Source: Aurifilum marmelostoma (taxonomy: Eukaryota > Ascomycota > Sordariomycetes > Diaporthales > Cryphonectriaceae). From it: DNA of 64,000 nt. The notes beneath the pieces are model-generated. The model was not told where the DNA came from. It saw nothing but the letters and a program-made list of their open reading frames with translations, and ran no database searches. Position numbers and translations under genes: made by a program. Shown in pieces: positions 10,606 to 20,931 of this stretch (positions are counted from its first letter, which is position 1; each line of letters opens with the position of its first letter). The DNA is taken from contig JAMXSV010000012.1 in NCBI GenBank assembly GCA_027559495.1, forward strand, positions 248,001 through 312,000, given 5' to 3'.

Positions 10606-12705
10606 ATGCCCTGCGATCTTTGTGCCAACCTCCGCCCTCCGGAGTTGCAGAATCTGCCACCAGGTTCGAAGGCCAAGATCCCGAAATGGATCACAGTCGG
10701 AGACCTAAACTCGTCCAAGTGTGACGAGTGTCAACTTGTGTGGAAGACTTTACAGCTGTACACCTCCGAGTTCAAAGACGACGACTTTGTCGAACTCCTC
10801 ATTGCACGGGACCAGCCTTTGCGGGTGAAATATAGGGCTCCCAAGTACTCCATTGAGCTCTTCACCCGGAACACCCCAAACGCAAACGGCACGACGCACG
10901 AAGAGCAAGACTCGAATGCGCCATACATTGGGTCCGTCGTCGAGGTCTCGGAGAACTCTGGCTCGGAAAAATCACTGGCTCTGGCCGCGTCCTGGCTTAA
11001 GAGATGCCGGGCTGAGCATCCGAGATGCCAAATGGCCGGAGACCTCCCACTTCCCACCAGGGTCATCGACGTTGGGCAAGAAGGTGTCAGGGAACCATTC
11101 TTGTTCGAGACAAAGGGAGGAGCGGCTGGTGCTAATAAGCCGTATATTGCGCTCAGTTATTGCTGGGGCTGGTGGGAGCAGCATCCGCCCCTGAAGACCG
11201 TCAAGCAGGATTTTCCTCAGTTCAACCTCAAGGCCAACTATAATGAACACCTCCAGGCCATCAAGTTCTCACTCATGCCCAAGACGATTCAAGACGCGGT
11301 CACCATCACCAGGAAGCTGGGAATACAGTATCTGTGGGTGGATGCCCTGTGCATCATCCAGCACGACGCGGAGGAGTGGATCAGGGAGTCTGGAAAGATG
11401 TGCGACGTCTATTCCAACGCACTGCTCACCATCTCTGCCACCCAGGCTGAGGGCTCTTCCGTGGGCATCTTTGGCAAACAGTGGTTCGGCAGCCAGACAA
11501 AATACCTAGGAAGGCTCCGGGACGGGCGCGAGGTATTTTCGCGGGAGAACGTGGCCAAGTTCCACAACGACTGCGACTGGGGCCTCCTTTTCCGCGTGCC
11601 CACCTCGGCGGACTGGTCTGCTGAGTCCACAGCCACGGAACCGCTGGCAGCCCGAGCCTGGTGCATGCAGGAGAGCGTCCTCTCGAACCGGATCCTGCAC
11701 TACACGTCGGACGAGATGATGTGGGAGTGCAATGAGGTCAGCTGGTGTGAGTGTGGCCTGGGCGAGACAGAGGTCGACGTGACGGAGAACCCGAATGTTG
11801 TCCTGCGCCGGTCTGATATCATCTCGACAGAGGGCTATGACATGTCCTTTTTCTGGAGGAACGTCTGGAGTAACTTTGTGCACGTCTTCACAAGGCGGAG
11901 CATCACCGACAAGAAGGACAAGCTGCCCGCACTGTCGGGTCTGGCAAGGAAGTTTTCGCACCTTTTAGCTCGCCACATGGGTGGTCGTGAGCCCACGTAC
12001 CTTACAGGGCTCTGGGACTGCGAGGAACTCCTGGTGATGGGTCTTTGCTGGTTCGTCACACACACAGCAGCATCATGGCGTTCGAGCAATGGCACGATCA
12101 CGGGTGTGTATGATCCCAGGCGCGCAGAGCCGTGGCGTGCTCCGACGTGGTCCTTTATGTCTCTGGATGCACCCATCTCGCCGATGGATGCCCTCTTAAT
12201 GGAGAGTGCGGTCGAGGTGTTGGAGGCCACGGCGGAGCCTCTCGACCGAGGTGCCGATCCGTTTGGCCAGGTCAGCTCTGCGAAGCTTGTCCTGCGGGGG
12301 CGGCTCATCAGAGATCTCTACTGCCAATACAGCGGCACAGACTTCCATCTGGATGTTGATCACGCCAGCAACGACAAGATTACTTTCCGCTTGCTCGACA
12401 AGGACGAAAGAAGCATCCCGTTCACCTGTGACGATCCATCAAGTGTGCCTCGGGGCCGCAGTTCCGGGTACGCTCTCCTTCTTCTCGGCTACAAGGTCAT
12501 TGCAGAGGTGCGGGAGCCTTGTTTTATGGTCCTTCGACCTGCTGCTGCTGCTGCTGGGGCCAAGTCTCAGGCTGGAGGATGCTGCTATGAGAGAATTGGT
12601 CTGGCGGACGAGCGAGCTCTGCCTGGGCATCATGAGGGCGATTGGGACTCTAAGTGGGCAGAGGATCCGAAGAATGGGGAGTTGATGGATGTGACAATTC
12701 TGTAG
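10606..12705 (+). CDS. HET-domain protein
   Basis: Intronless, 699 residues. The ATG at 10606 (TCAAAATGCC context) is preferred because the open frame upstream of it looks like leader and the family typically opens with a cysteine pair. Here C3-x2-C6 is followed by C39-x2-C42, likely a small zinc-binding unit. The HET domain spans about residues 180-335: YIALSYCWG at 180, LWVDALCIIQ at about 243, CDVYSNALLTISAT near 266-279. The C-terminal half keeps the ARAWCMQE block. HET-only proteins of this type are abundant in Pezizomycotina; some control vegetative incompatibility and many are orphan paralogues. It is not alignable by eye with the first HET gene outside the core motifs, so this is not a recent duplication. 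Confidence 0.92.
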   Translation: MPCDLCANLRPPELQNLPPGSKAKIPKWITVGDLNSSKCDECQLVWKTLQLYTSEFKDDDFVELLIARDQPLRVKYRAPKYSIELFTRNTPNANGTTHEEQDSNAPYIGSVVEVSENSGSEKSLALAASWLKRCRAEHPRCQMAGDLPLPTRVIDVGQEGVREPFLFETKGGAAGANKPYIALSYCWGWWEQHPPLKTVKQDFPQFNLKANYNEHLQAIKFSLMPKTIQDAVTITRKLGIQYLWVDALCIIQHDAEEWIRESGKMCDVYSNALLTISATQAEGSSVGIFGKQWFGSQTKYLGRLRDGREVFSRENVAKFHNDCDWGLLFRVPTSADWSAESTATEPLAARAWCMQESVLSNRILHYTSDEMMWECNEVSWCECGLGETEVDVTENPNVVLRRSDIISTEGYDMSFFWRNVWSNFVHVFTRRSITDKKDKLPALSGLARKFSHLLARHMGGREPTYLTGLWDCEELLVMGLCWFVTHTAASWRSSNGTITGVYDPRRAEPWRAPTWSFMSLDAPISPMDALLMESAVEVLEATAEPLDRGADPFGQVSSAKLVLRGRLIRDLYCQYSGTDFHLDVDHASNDKITFRLLDKDERSIPFTCDDPSSVPRGRSSGYALLLLGYKVIAEVREPCFMVLRPAAAAAGAKSQAGGCCYERIGLADERALPGHHEGDWDSKWAEDPKNGELMDVTIL

Positions 12706-13476
12706 ACCACTGTAGGGCAGATCAGCGTTTTTTCCCTTGATAACTAAATACACCATATCAGCAATAGTTCCAGATCCATACATCACCTTTCTGCTTGGGA
12801 GATATGCCTTTCTGTAGGATTAAAAGATGGAATACTATGCCTACAAGTAGGAATATCTCGTGCTGATGATGACTTTTGTGTATATCAATCAGAAGCTTAT
12901 TGAATTGTTGCAAACAGCTTAATCAGAGGTGAGATAGAATGCTTAGAATCGTCTTGGTGACTCTCTTGGGCATGCACTCGGGTTTAGAGATACAGACTGT
13001 ATCAAGTCTGATTCTGACCAATTCCGCAAAACCCTCACAGTCGTGATGAGAATCTTACGGATGTGTCTACCTCGGACGCCGTGCTGCAGCCTGAACCTTG
13101 GGATTCGCCAAGGCCACTTCTTCTCAAGTCATCGTCTAGCGATTATCGTCTTTGTCCAATGACCTGGCGCCATTTGGCTGGGATTTACGCTGTACCGTGT
13201 GGCAGTGTTCTTATGCATAAGCTTGAGTATAATGTCTGGGTGATGAGTCGGGCGAGGTCTTCTGCTGACCACCATCATCCTTCCGGGGCTTGGAGGTATA
13301 ATAAGTCGTTACTTGCCATGATATAATTAAAAGACACAAGGTCAACTGAAAACCATCATCCGGAATAAGTAGCCACTCTGTACTTTTTGCCTTTCTCTGC
13401 AGGGCTTTTCTGTCCAACCTCAACCAAACCCATCCGTTCGGATTCACCCTATTTCAGGAGTAATTAACCATTGTCA
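12706..13476. other. Intergenic, upstream of the CorA-like gene
   Basis: 770 bases; only short open frames without recognisable content. Nothing else seen. Confidence 0.5.
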
Positions 13477-15129
13477 ATGGAAGCGAGCGTTTCGATATGG
13501 GACTTTGGAGAATCAGGCGTGACAACTGCCTTGGGCCAGAACAGTCACGAGAGCGACCTGACCAGGCTTGAGGAAGCGCTGAAGGACTCACAGTCATCGG
13601 CAAGATCAGGTCGGAAACGTCTATTCGTTGTGCAAACTCCATCACAATGCGACGGACGTCATCCACCGGTCACCTGCAGGCCCTGCCAGGTGGGCCACAG
13701 GCTCAGACAGCTGCTGGAGACACGTCTGCACATGCCCAGAGACATGCTCGACATCCATCAGTGGAACAACACGACATTTCGCTTCAACGAGACGATCAAC
13801 TGCCCGCGGCTGCCCACAGCCTGTAACCCGAGGAGGAGGTTCTCGATCGAATATTTCGAGCTGTGGCAGATTACAAGCCGCAAGTCCTTCAATCATTACA
13901 TGAAGAACGCCAAAAAAGGCATTGTGCAGTGCACAGCGACAGGAAGAGACTTGCAGTGTCATAAATGGAGCAAGAACTCGGAGTGGCTCATGATAGCACC
14001 GAGGAAGTGTTCATTCTGGTCCCAAGAACAAGGCCACGGCTGGAATGGTAAGTACCATGTGTCTTTAACTGATAATACTTATATCATGCCTTCTGTATGC
14101 TGATACGTTCAAATTACTCTTGCATAAGCTGTTATCCTCTGCGATCCTCCTCCAAGAAAAGTCATGGTGAACAGGACCGAGGTTGATGTGGCCACGAAGA
14201 TCTTCGAAGGTGGCTATCATGGCTTCATACCCGACCACGTCCGTGGTGCGAGCATCGAAGCCCCACCCCATAAATCTCTGTTCGACGATGTCAATTACTA
14301 CATCCGAGATCACTCCAGTGTGCTGGGCCACGCGACAGAGCCAGAGTCAGCCGCAGTATTCCTCAGAAAGATCATCGCCAGCCACTACTGTCAGCTGTTG
14401 GGCTTCGTTAGCCACCAGACAGCCTCCATGCGATCCTCTGGGTGGGCTGTCCAGCGCAGGACGCAGCAGGAGATCGACGAGGCCAGCCAGGTCGAGAGCG
14501 CGTGGAGCCACTTCAAGTGCCCGGAATATTTCGAGGCCCTCAGCAACGTGCTGGACAGCTTTGGTATACCGCACGGGCAGGAACCATTCCAGCATTTCCA
14601 GATGGATGCAGAGGGGTTTCTCGCCAATGACACCTCTCAGAGGCATATGAATAACAACAGTGGGCAATTCCACCCCTCCCACTCTCCGTCCCATGGTCAT
14701 GCAGCAGACTGGCGGACATCGGACCCCGACCTTCTTTACCTGCACCGAGAGTTCCGCTCCCGCCTGGCAGACTACGCCCGCATGACATCGTCTCTGGCAG
14801 CGCTCAACGGCATGATAGGCGGCCGTCTCTCTGTACTGGAGGCGCGCACAGCCAGGACACTGACCCTGGTAGCCATGCTGTTTGCGCCTCCGGCTTGTGT
14901 GGCTTCAATCTTCAGTATACCTGCAGATGTATTTAGGCGGGGAGGGGGCCCGCCCTTTTGGTGGTACTGGGCTGCTACTGTACCGCTCACAGTGCTAGTG
15001 TTTCTCCTCACTTATCTCGTTCATGAAAGAGATCTTGTGAGGAGGTTATGGCACGCAAGGAAGAAGAAGCCAGTGGTGGACAACAACCAGGGTAGTATTG
15101 ATGATGGAAAAGCAGAGGATTACGCATAA
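13477..15129 (+). CDS. CorA-like membrane protein
   Basis: Two exons, 13477-14047 and 14129-15129, with intron 14048-14128 (GTAAGT...AAG, phase 1) giving 523 residues; exon 2 resumes as VILCDPPP, a typical fungal CorA-like stretch. The N-terminal part is soluble. The C-terminus has a long helix followed by two membrane segments: RTLTLVAMLFAPPACVASIF and, after a glycine-rich loop, WWYWAATVPLTVLVFLLTYL. That layout matches the Mg2+ transporter CorA/ZntB fold. The canonical GMN selectivity motif between the two helices is absent, as in many fungal accessory members, so metal transport cannot be assumed. The true ATG is at 13477; the TTG six bases earlier is not a start. It lies between a HET gene and a convergent SDR gene, in accessory surroundings. 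Confidence 0.85.
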
Positions 15130-15328
15130 TTAACACGATGCGTGATTCGATTGTAGGGTCTTATGGGTTTCAAGATACAGATTTTGGACGCAAGGGTGAG
15201 AACAAGGTCATTACTTGGTATGTCATGACAACTTTATGTTCATTCTCGGTGGAAACGAAACAGAGAATGGAGAAGTCATGACCACTGTACCTACTTTTCG
15301 CAATGGAAGAAAGAGCCCTTGCCACGTC

Positions 15329-16102
15329 TTATACCAGCAACGATCCTGAATTGCTGTCCACAACAGTGCCAGTAACACTCGGGTCCTTCATGAGGAACAG
15401 GTATGCCTCGGCCACGTCCTCAGGCTGGGCAAGCCTCCCAGTCGGCATAGTCTTAATCAAACCCTCAAGCATGGCCTTTGCCCTCTCATTGTCCTCTGGA
15501 GACTCCGTATCCCAGAGTTCGGTCCGCACAGCACCAGGGCTGACGAGATTGACCCGGATAGGTTTCAGGTCGAGAGCCAGATTCCTCGTCATGGCGTGCA
15601 GGCCGCTAGCATAGCCTGCGATGGCAGACCAGTTCGGGATCGGCTTCTGGCTGACAGCTCCAGTGGTAAGGGTGATTGAAGAGTAAGGCCCGGGGGACAA
15701 GAAGTTACGACCAACTTTTGCGACGAGGAGCGGGGCGATGAAGCGGACGTGCCCGGCAGCGATGATCTTCTCGTATGTGATCTCCGAGATGCTCATCTGG
15801 GCGAGCCTGTCGCCCGCCGTGTAGACGATGTGGTCGACCTTTCCGACCTTGGCGAAGAGGGCCTCGATGTCCTGCTCGACGGTAGGCTTGGACAGGTCGC
15901 AGACATGACCGGCAGCGGTGCCGTCCGGGAACGATATCTTGAGTTTCTGGACAGTTGACTCGACTCGTGCCTGGCTGGACGAGGACACGGTGACCTTGGC
16001 TCCAGCCGCCAGAGAGCCTTCTGCCACTCCGAACCCGATTCCGGAGGTCCCGCCAATGACGAGGACGTGTTTTCCTTGAAGCTTGTTGAATTTGGATGCC
16101 AT
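15329..16102 (-). CDS. Short-chain dehydrogenase/reductase, atypical active site
   Basis: Single exon, 257 residues from the ATG at 16102 (MASKFNKLQGK); the upstream in-frame ATG at 16126 adds eight residues. The Rossmann fold is intact, with the nucleotide motif GGTSGIG near residue 15 and a basic-poor, serine-rich stretch after beta-2 that could accept NADP. The C-terminal PIRVNLVSPGAV block is also clear. The active site departs from the rule: the tyrosine lies in GYASGLHAMTRNLAL, where the lysine of Y-x-x-x-K is replaced by leucine. Related fungal proteins share this form; their reaction is not established. The substrate is unknown. It is convergent with the CorA-like gene (199 bases between stops). 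The upstream region carries two close palindromes with a CGGCCG core. Confidence 0.85.
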   Translation of the reverse strand: MASKFNKLQGKHVLVIGGTSGIGFGVAEGSLAAGAKVTVSSSSQARVESTVQKLKISFPDGTAAGHVCDLSKPTVEQDIEALFAKVGKVDHIVYTAGDRLAQMSISEITYEKIIAAGHVRFIAPLLVAKVGRNFLSPGPYSSITLTTGAVSQKPIPNWSAIAGYASGLHAMTRNLALDLKPIRVNLVSPGAVRTELWDTESPEDNERAKAMLEGLIKTMPTGRLAQPEDVAEAYLFLMKDPSVTGTVVDSNSGSLLV

Positions 16103-17229
16103 GACGGTTTCTTGGGTATACAACAACCAAGTATCAAGACTTCAGCCTCGTTGTTTGATGAGCAGACTATCTTGTGACTGGGCAAAGTATGTACAGCAGT
16201 GATAATCAGAGGATGTGTATCTGGGTTGTTCGGTCAAGACGATAGACTACTAGGACAGCTTTCTCGTGCTGGGACCAGAAACACATAGCTGTGTACTTTT
16301 ATATGAATAATCACGACGACATCGTCATGCATTGGGATCTACTAATCGCCCTTTTCATCATATCCGCTGCCATATCGAAAAGTGGTCCTGCGGAATTACG
16401 TTCGGGGGAATAGATGCGGCCGCATCTTTACCTCCGGAGGAGAGAGGCCCCGCCATGGGCCAAGCTGAACCCCTAAATCCACTGTTATAAGTAGTGAATG
16501 CGGGTTTAAGGCCAATTTCCTAATTCGGCCCCGAGGGTTATTGACATTGGGATGGGATGTTTTGAAGTTGAGTATCGAGATGAGGATCGTATTTCAAAGC
16601 AGAACTCTTACTGTGTGTACTTTTGTGAATAGCTGCAGTAGGAATTCGACAGTATGTGACGACAGCCCGGCCAACATGACACCATCACATTCTAGGACCA
16701 CTCGATATCCCAGACGACAGTCCTTTGCATGGATTATTAATGTACCCGGTGCTCAACACAGATTAATTACCAATCAATCAAGGGCTGATTGTCCACTTAG
16801 ATATGACGAGTTCTGATCTGCTCAAGCCTGCGTGTGTCTTTGAACCGAAGGGTATAATTAAGTGATCAAAGCCTCTTCCACCGGTCTCTGCTTGAGGTGT
16901 TAAATGATGTTGGTCATAATGTATAAAAATCTGTAAGGCAATCTGTTGGATAACTACCCCAGTAAAGTACATCACATCAGTCTCAGTGGCTGAAAAGCTA
17001 AGTGGAATGTGATTGGATGTAATGAATGATGAGAGTCGGGCGAATAGAGATCGCCTTGAAAGTTGGGAAGGAATAAATACAACACGAGTGCCTGCAGAAA
17101 GTCTCTTGGACAGAGAAAGTACCAGGCACAAAACATGTGCGAGATTCGCCTGTGGAACACCATCTCCCTCCTCGACCTATCACGCACGTGAGGTAATTAT
17201 GAAGGATTGACAAAGTACGACCGCCGGGT
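16103..17229. other. Intergenic between SDR and DUF1996 genes
   Basis: Upstream region of the SDR gene and downstream of the DUF1996 gene. Apart from the palindrome pair at 16412-16440 nothing recognisable. Confidence 0.5.
16412..16440. promoter_or_regulatory. Paired palindromes upstream of the SDR gene
   Basis: A perfect 16-base palindrome AGATGCGGCCGCATCT (16412-16427) and a perfect 10-base palindrome CCTCCGGAGG (16431-16440) lie about 310 bases upstream of the SDR start. The first contains CGG directly abutting CCG, the inverted half-site arrangement bound by Zn2Cys6 dimers. Binding is inferred. Confidence 0.4.
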
Positions 17230-18905
17230 TTACATGCTCTGTCCTGGGAGGGACGACATCCCTGGATAAATGTCAGCATCTACGCACATACGCACAGTGT
17301 AACAACAAACAAGACCTCAACTCACAGCCTTCCTCGTCCTCATTGACCTCCTTCTTCACGCTGCACGACTTGGCCGTGGTGATATCTTGCGTGAGCAGGT
17401 TCGCCTGCGAGCACGTGGCGCCCATACAGCCTGCCACGTCCATGGCGCCCTGGAGCGAGGTGTCCTGCCAGCCAAAGACGTAGTCGGCGTGCTGGCCGTA
17501 GCCCGTGTTGTCTCCGTAGCTGAGGTAAAAGGGCTGCGAGCCGTCTGTTGGCCACTCGTCGTTGAACTGGGTGGTGTCCCAGACCACCTCGAGCATGAGC
17601 TGTGGGATGCGGACGGGATGGGTCGGCGGACAGGCGCCGGGCTGGTCGATGAAGGTTGTCGGGCCTGAGGTGGGGTATGCGACGTGGTCTTGGTGATTTG
17701 GTGTGTCCTGTCATCATCCAGATATTAGTATAAGCAATTTCTCTAGCCAAGGGCATTACCTTGAGATAGGAATGGATATATTGATGACGAGTGTAGGAGA
17801 GGCAATAACAAGGCATAAGGGTAAGAGACCGTTCTCTGCTGGCAACACTTACAAGGTTGACGCCATCCCAGCAGCTAACATGGCAAAGATACTTGTCAGA
17901 ATAACTACCACAGGTAGAGTAAGTATAGTGGAGGGCCAAGAAGCTTACGTCGGGAAGAGAATATTTGACCGAATACCGCCTGCACAAGCCTGTGGAGGGA
18001 AACCTTGGTAATCATTGCTATGATCAGAGCGTCATCAGTAATCTGCACTTCAAGACCATGTTGATTTGTACTTCTGAAGACGTACCTCCCCTGACATGGT
18101 GCCGAGGTGTCACCACCATAATTCGGACCAGTGTAGCAGCGGTAGCAGTTTTGATACTTGAGTGTGCTGCCCGGGCTGGTGCGTCGACTAACATCACCAA
18201 CGAGCATACGGAACCCAGGCTTGAAGGCAGTGATGTTCAGAGAGGGGTATGACACGTAGTAGACCAGGATGCCGCCGTCAATCTGTGTGCTGAAGTTGTC
18301 GTTGAACTGGTAGGCCGCTCCGAGTTGCGGGACGCGATGGTACGAGCCATTGCGAGCCTTGAAGTACATGTTGGCTGTCCTATAAATTGATCATTTCTCA
18401 TTAATACACCAATACCACCTTCGTTCGGGTCTTTGATTATGCTACTTGGTACGTACCAATAGTTGCTTCGATCCTGTGAGAAGGCGCAGGTAGTGCAAGA
18501 AGTGCTATCAGAAGTCCAAAACATCAGTGAAGGTCCTCCTTGCACAGTAGTCTGCTTTCAAGGTGTCCTAGCAAGAATAGAATGTAGGACTACACGTACT
18601 TGTCCGAGACATCTCCGGTCGTCATGGTTGCATTGAACGCATTGCCACCCACGATCTGGTGAACATGGCCCGATGGCACTATTCCTGGGGACACAAGAGG
18701 GTCGAGACGGTCGATTACGACTTGTGAGCAGCCCTGCACACCCAATGATTAGCTTTTGTATCAAGGGAATGTGATATGGTGTGCGGATTTGTCTTACGAA
18801 ACGGAGCATCGTGTATGCAGCGCCGCCTCCACCAAATTGTGGAGTGGGCGACGAGGTTCCAAGCACACTGAGGGCCAGAAGGCCAATGAACCTCGACCAA
18901 GCCAT
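17230..18905 (-). CDS. Secreted DUF1996-domain protein
   Basis: Eight exons: 18905-18798, 18733-18600, 18504-18457, 18379-18086, 18017-17949, 17874-17853, 17707-17326 and 17261-17230. All seven introns are GT-AG and every junction keeps phase, giving 362 residues. Residues 1-19 (MAWSRFIGLLALSVLGTSS) form a signal peptide. The DUF1996 domain shows DRLDPLV, GHVHQIVGGNAF, TSCTTCAFSQDRSNYW, an FPPQACAGGIRSN block, CWDG and TPNHQDHVAYP, with the usual conserved cysteines and histidines, and ends in the family-like WMSSLPG. No WSC or carbohydrate module follows. The family is common in secretomes of ascomycetes and its biochemical function is unknown; the His/Asp-rich blocks resemble a metal or sugar site only by inference. 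The sixth exon is only 22 bases. Confidence 0.9.
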
Positions 18906-20931
18906 GTTTCACGAGAGAAATTGGATAGCAGGAATAATTGCGAGTAAGTTACCAAACGAAAGAAACTTTGTTGAAAGGCGTGTGTGTTTTGCAAACATAT
19001 GTTTAACAATATAATAGCCGGACTCTCAGAACAGAAACGCAAAGGAGAGAAGCTCTCAGGTAGGTATAGCCGCCCAGAAAGTGGCCACTACTTATGAAAG
19101 CAAGAGACAGCCAGCAAGTGTGAAGAAGAGCTCAGTCCTTGCGACGAGGAGAGAAGACGTTACGTTCTTGGGGGCGAGGACAAGTGCCGACGGCGTACCA
19201 TATTGATGAATACGATGCCAAGCCCATGTGAACCAGGGAAACTCTCCTGTCAAACGCCTGTTTCGACGAGTAGGAATAAAAGATGTATATTAGCACTGAG
19301 AATAGATTTGATGCTTAATACCTGCGCCCTATCGGGATTCAGAATCTGCAGGGTTGCATCTCTAATCAACCGGACAGTCTGGAATTGAGGTTGGATGAGC
19401 CACGACTTGTCAACATGCAGCCCAATATCAGCAGCTGTTGAGGTAGAAATGATGCCGATCATATCCGAAGGAGCAATCAAATTGACAAATACTTGAGGCA
19501 AGTCTGGGATTATAATAGTGCCGCCGTGCAGGTACGTGAGCGGCCGGGCACAAGGAGGTTGGGCCACTGGGTGCTATCAGCAGAGGAGTGACACATGACA
19601 GATATATACCTGCCAGGTGATCTTCACAAGCGGACAGGCTCCCTCCGAAGTAATTGATTGAAATCTAAGGGTACACTTTCTGACTGCGGTGTGCCATCGA
19701 GCTGATATCGGGCAGATGGCAATGCTATACTTGGTCAGTCAGACCCCTCGCAAGAACACCACTGAGCGGGTCAACACGAGGCAGTGTTGTATGCAAGAGA
19801 GTTTGCTACAATGAAATACACGATGGTCGTAAACTGTGGAGAAGATCCTGTATATCAAGTCCCTGAGCAAAAATGATCATCCATCGCAACTAATTAATCG
19901 AGGCCGCCGAACCATCGCAGGATAATTATGGTCTCAGAGGAAGCCAGCTACAACAAAGCACCATCATTATATCCTGTCCACACACACACGCATTAACGAA
20001 CTATGGAAATGGATCCATTTGACATCCAAGAAGTTCCAACGAGACAGCTCAGATCACTACCAACGGGCCCTGACCATCTAAATCTGGCCTTGTATATTTA
20101 TTCATTAAGAGGCTTAAACGAGCGACGACTTATAATCAACTCAGTACGGTATTATTGGATGATATTACGGAGAAAAAAAACTCGAGAAAGACCTACTATT
20201 ACTATGAATATCATTAACACCTGCAATGAAGGAAAAGGAGGAAATGAGAGAAATAAAGACGAGAGAGAATGGCCAGAACTGGAGTGTTGCTGCAAAGCGA
20301 TGCATGCTGCAAGGATAGATACCTTGGTGTCAATTCTGGAGCGAGTTTCTGTTTCCATTTCCCTTGTTTGTATGTTTCATTATCGTTCTCTGCTATTCTT
20401 TCCGTCTACACACAAAAATAATGGACATGATGTCCTAATCTATTCTTTCTTCTTGGATGGGGGAAATTGATTGGTTCATACAGAATGAAATTACCACCAC
20501 TACGAGTAAACAGTGACTGGCTGCCCGAACAACAAACCGGATCCCTGCTTGCCCTGCCAACAGCCGAGGTGGAGCCGAGAGCAGATTTGATTTGTTTGGG
20601 TAAGGGCCTTTCAGCTTCCTCGCTATTGCGGGTACCTCTGAGCACCCGAAGCTCGAAATTACTGCCGCCGCCGCCGCCGCCGCTGCTACTGCCGCCACTG
20701 CCACTCCTCCTGCTGTACCTGCAACCACGTTGCAACCAAGCCATCCGAGTGACCCGTCAAAAGTCTCAAGGTCGTTCGTTTATGCTGGCGAGAGAGCAGC
20801 TGCAAGGTTGGCAGTCCAGATTGTCTGTTTACTATATTGAATCAGATTAATCCGTGTATTGGTTCTTTTTTTTTGGCGCCTCCCCTTCCCAGACAATCAG
20901 TTGCCCAGAAAAACACCAGACAGCACAGACA
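18906..20931. other. Intergenic between DUF1996 and ERG4
   Basis: Divergent upstream region of both genes. AT-rich with A/T runs around 20160-20240 and a CCG-repeat segment near 20660-20690. An unassigned 105-codon minus-strand frame at 19250-19567 has no recognisable domain. No other feature. Confidence 0.5.

Noticed and set aside
19250..19567. 105-codon minus-strand frame between DUF1996 and erg4
   Set aside because: Some hydrophobic patterning but no recognisable family, no convincing splice partners and no ATG context; could be a degraded gene, not supportable.
20003..20470. 155-codon plus-strand frame upstream of erg4
   Set aside because: AT-rich, low-complexity product rich in N, R and K; looks like chance in promoter DNA.
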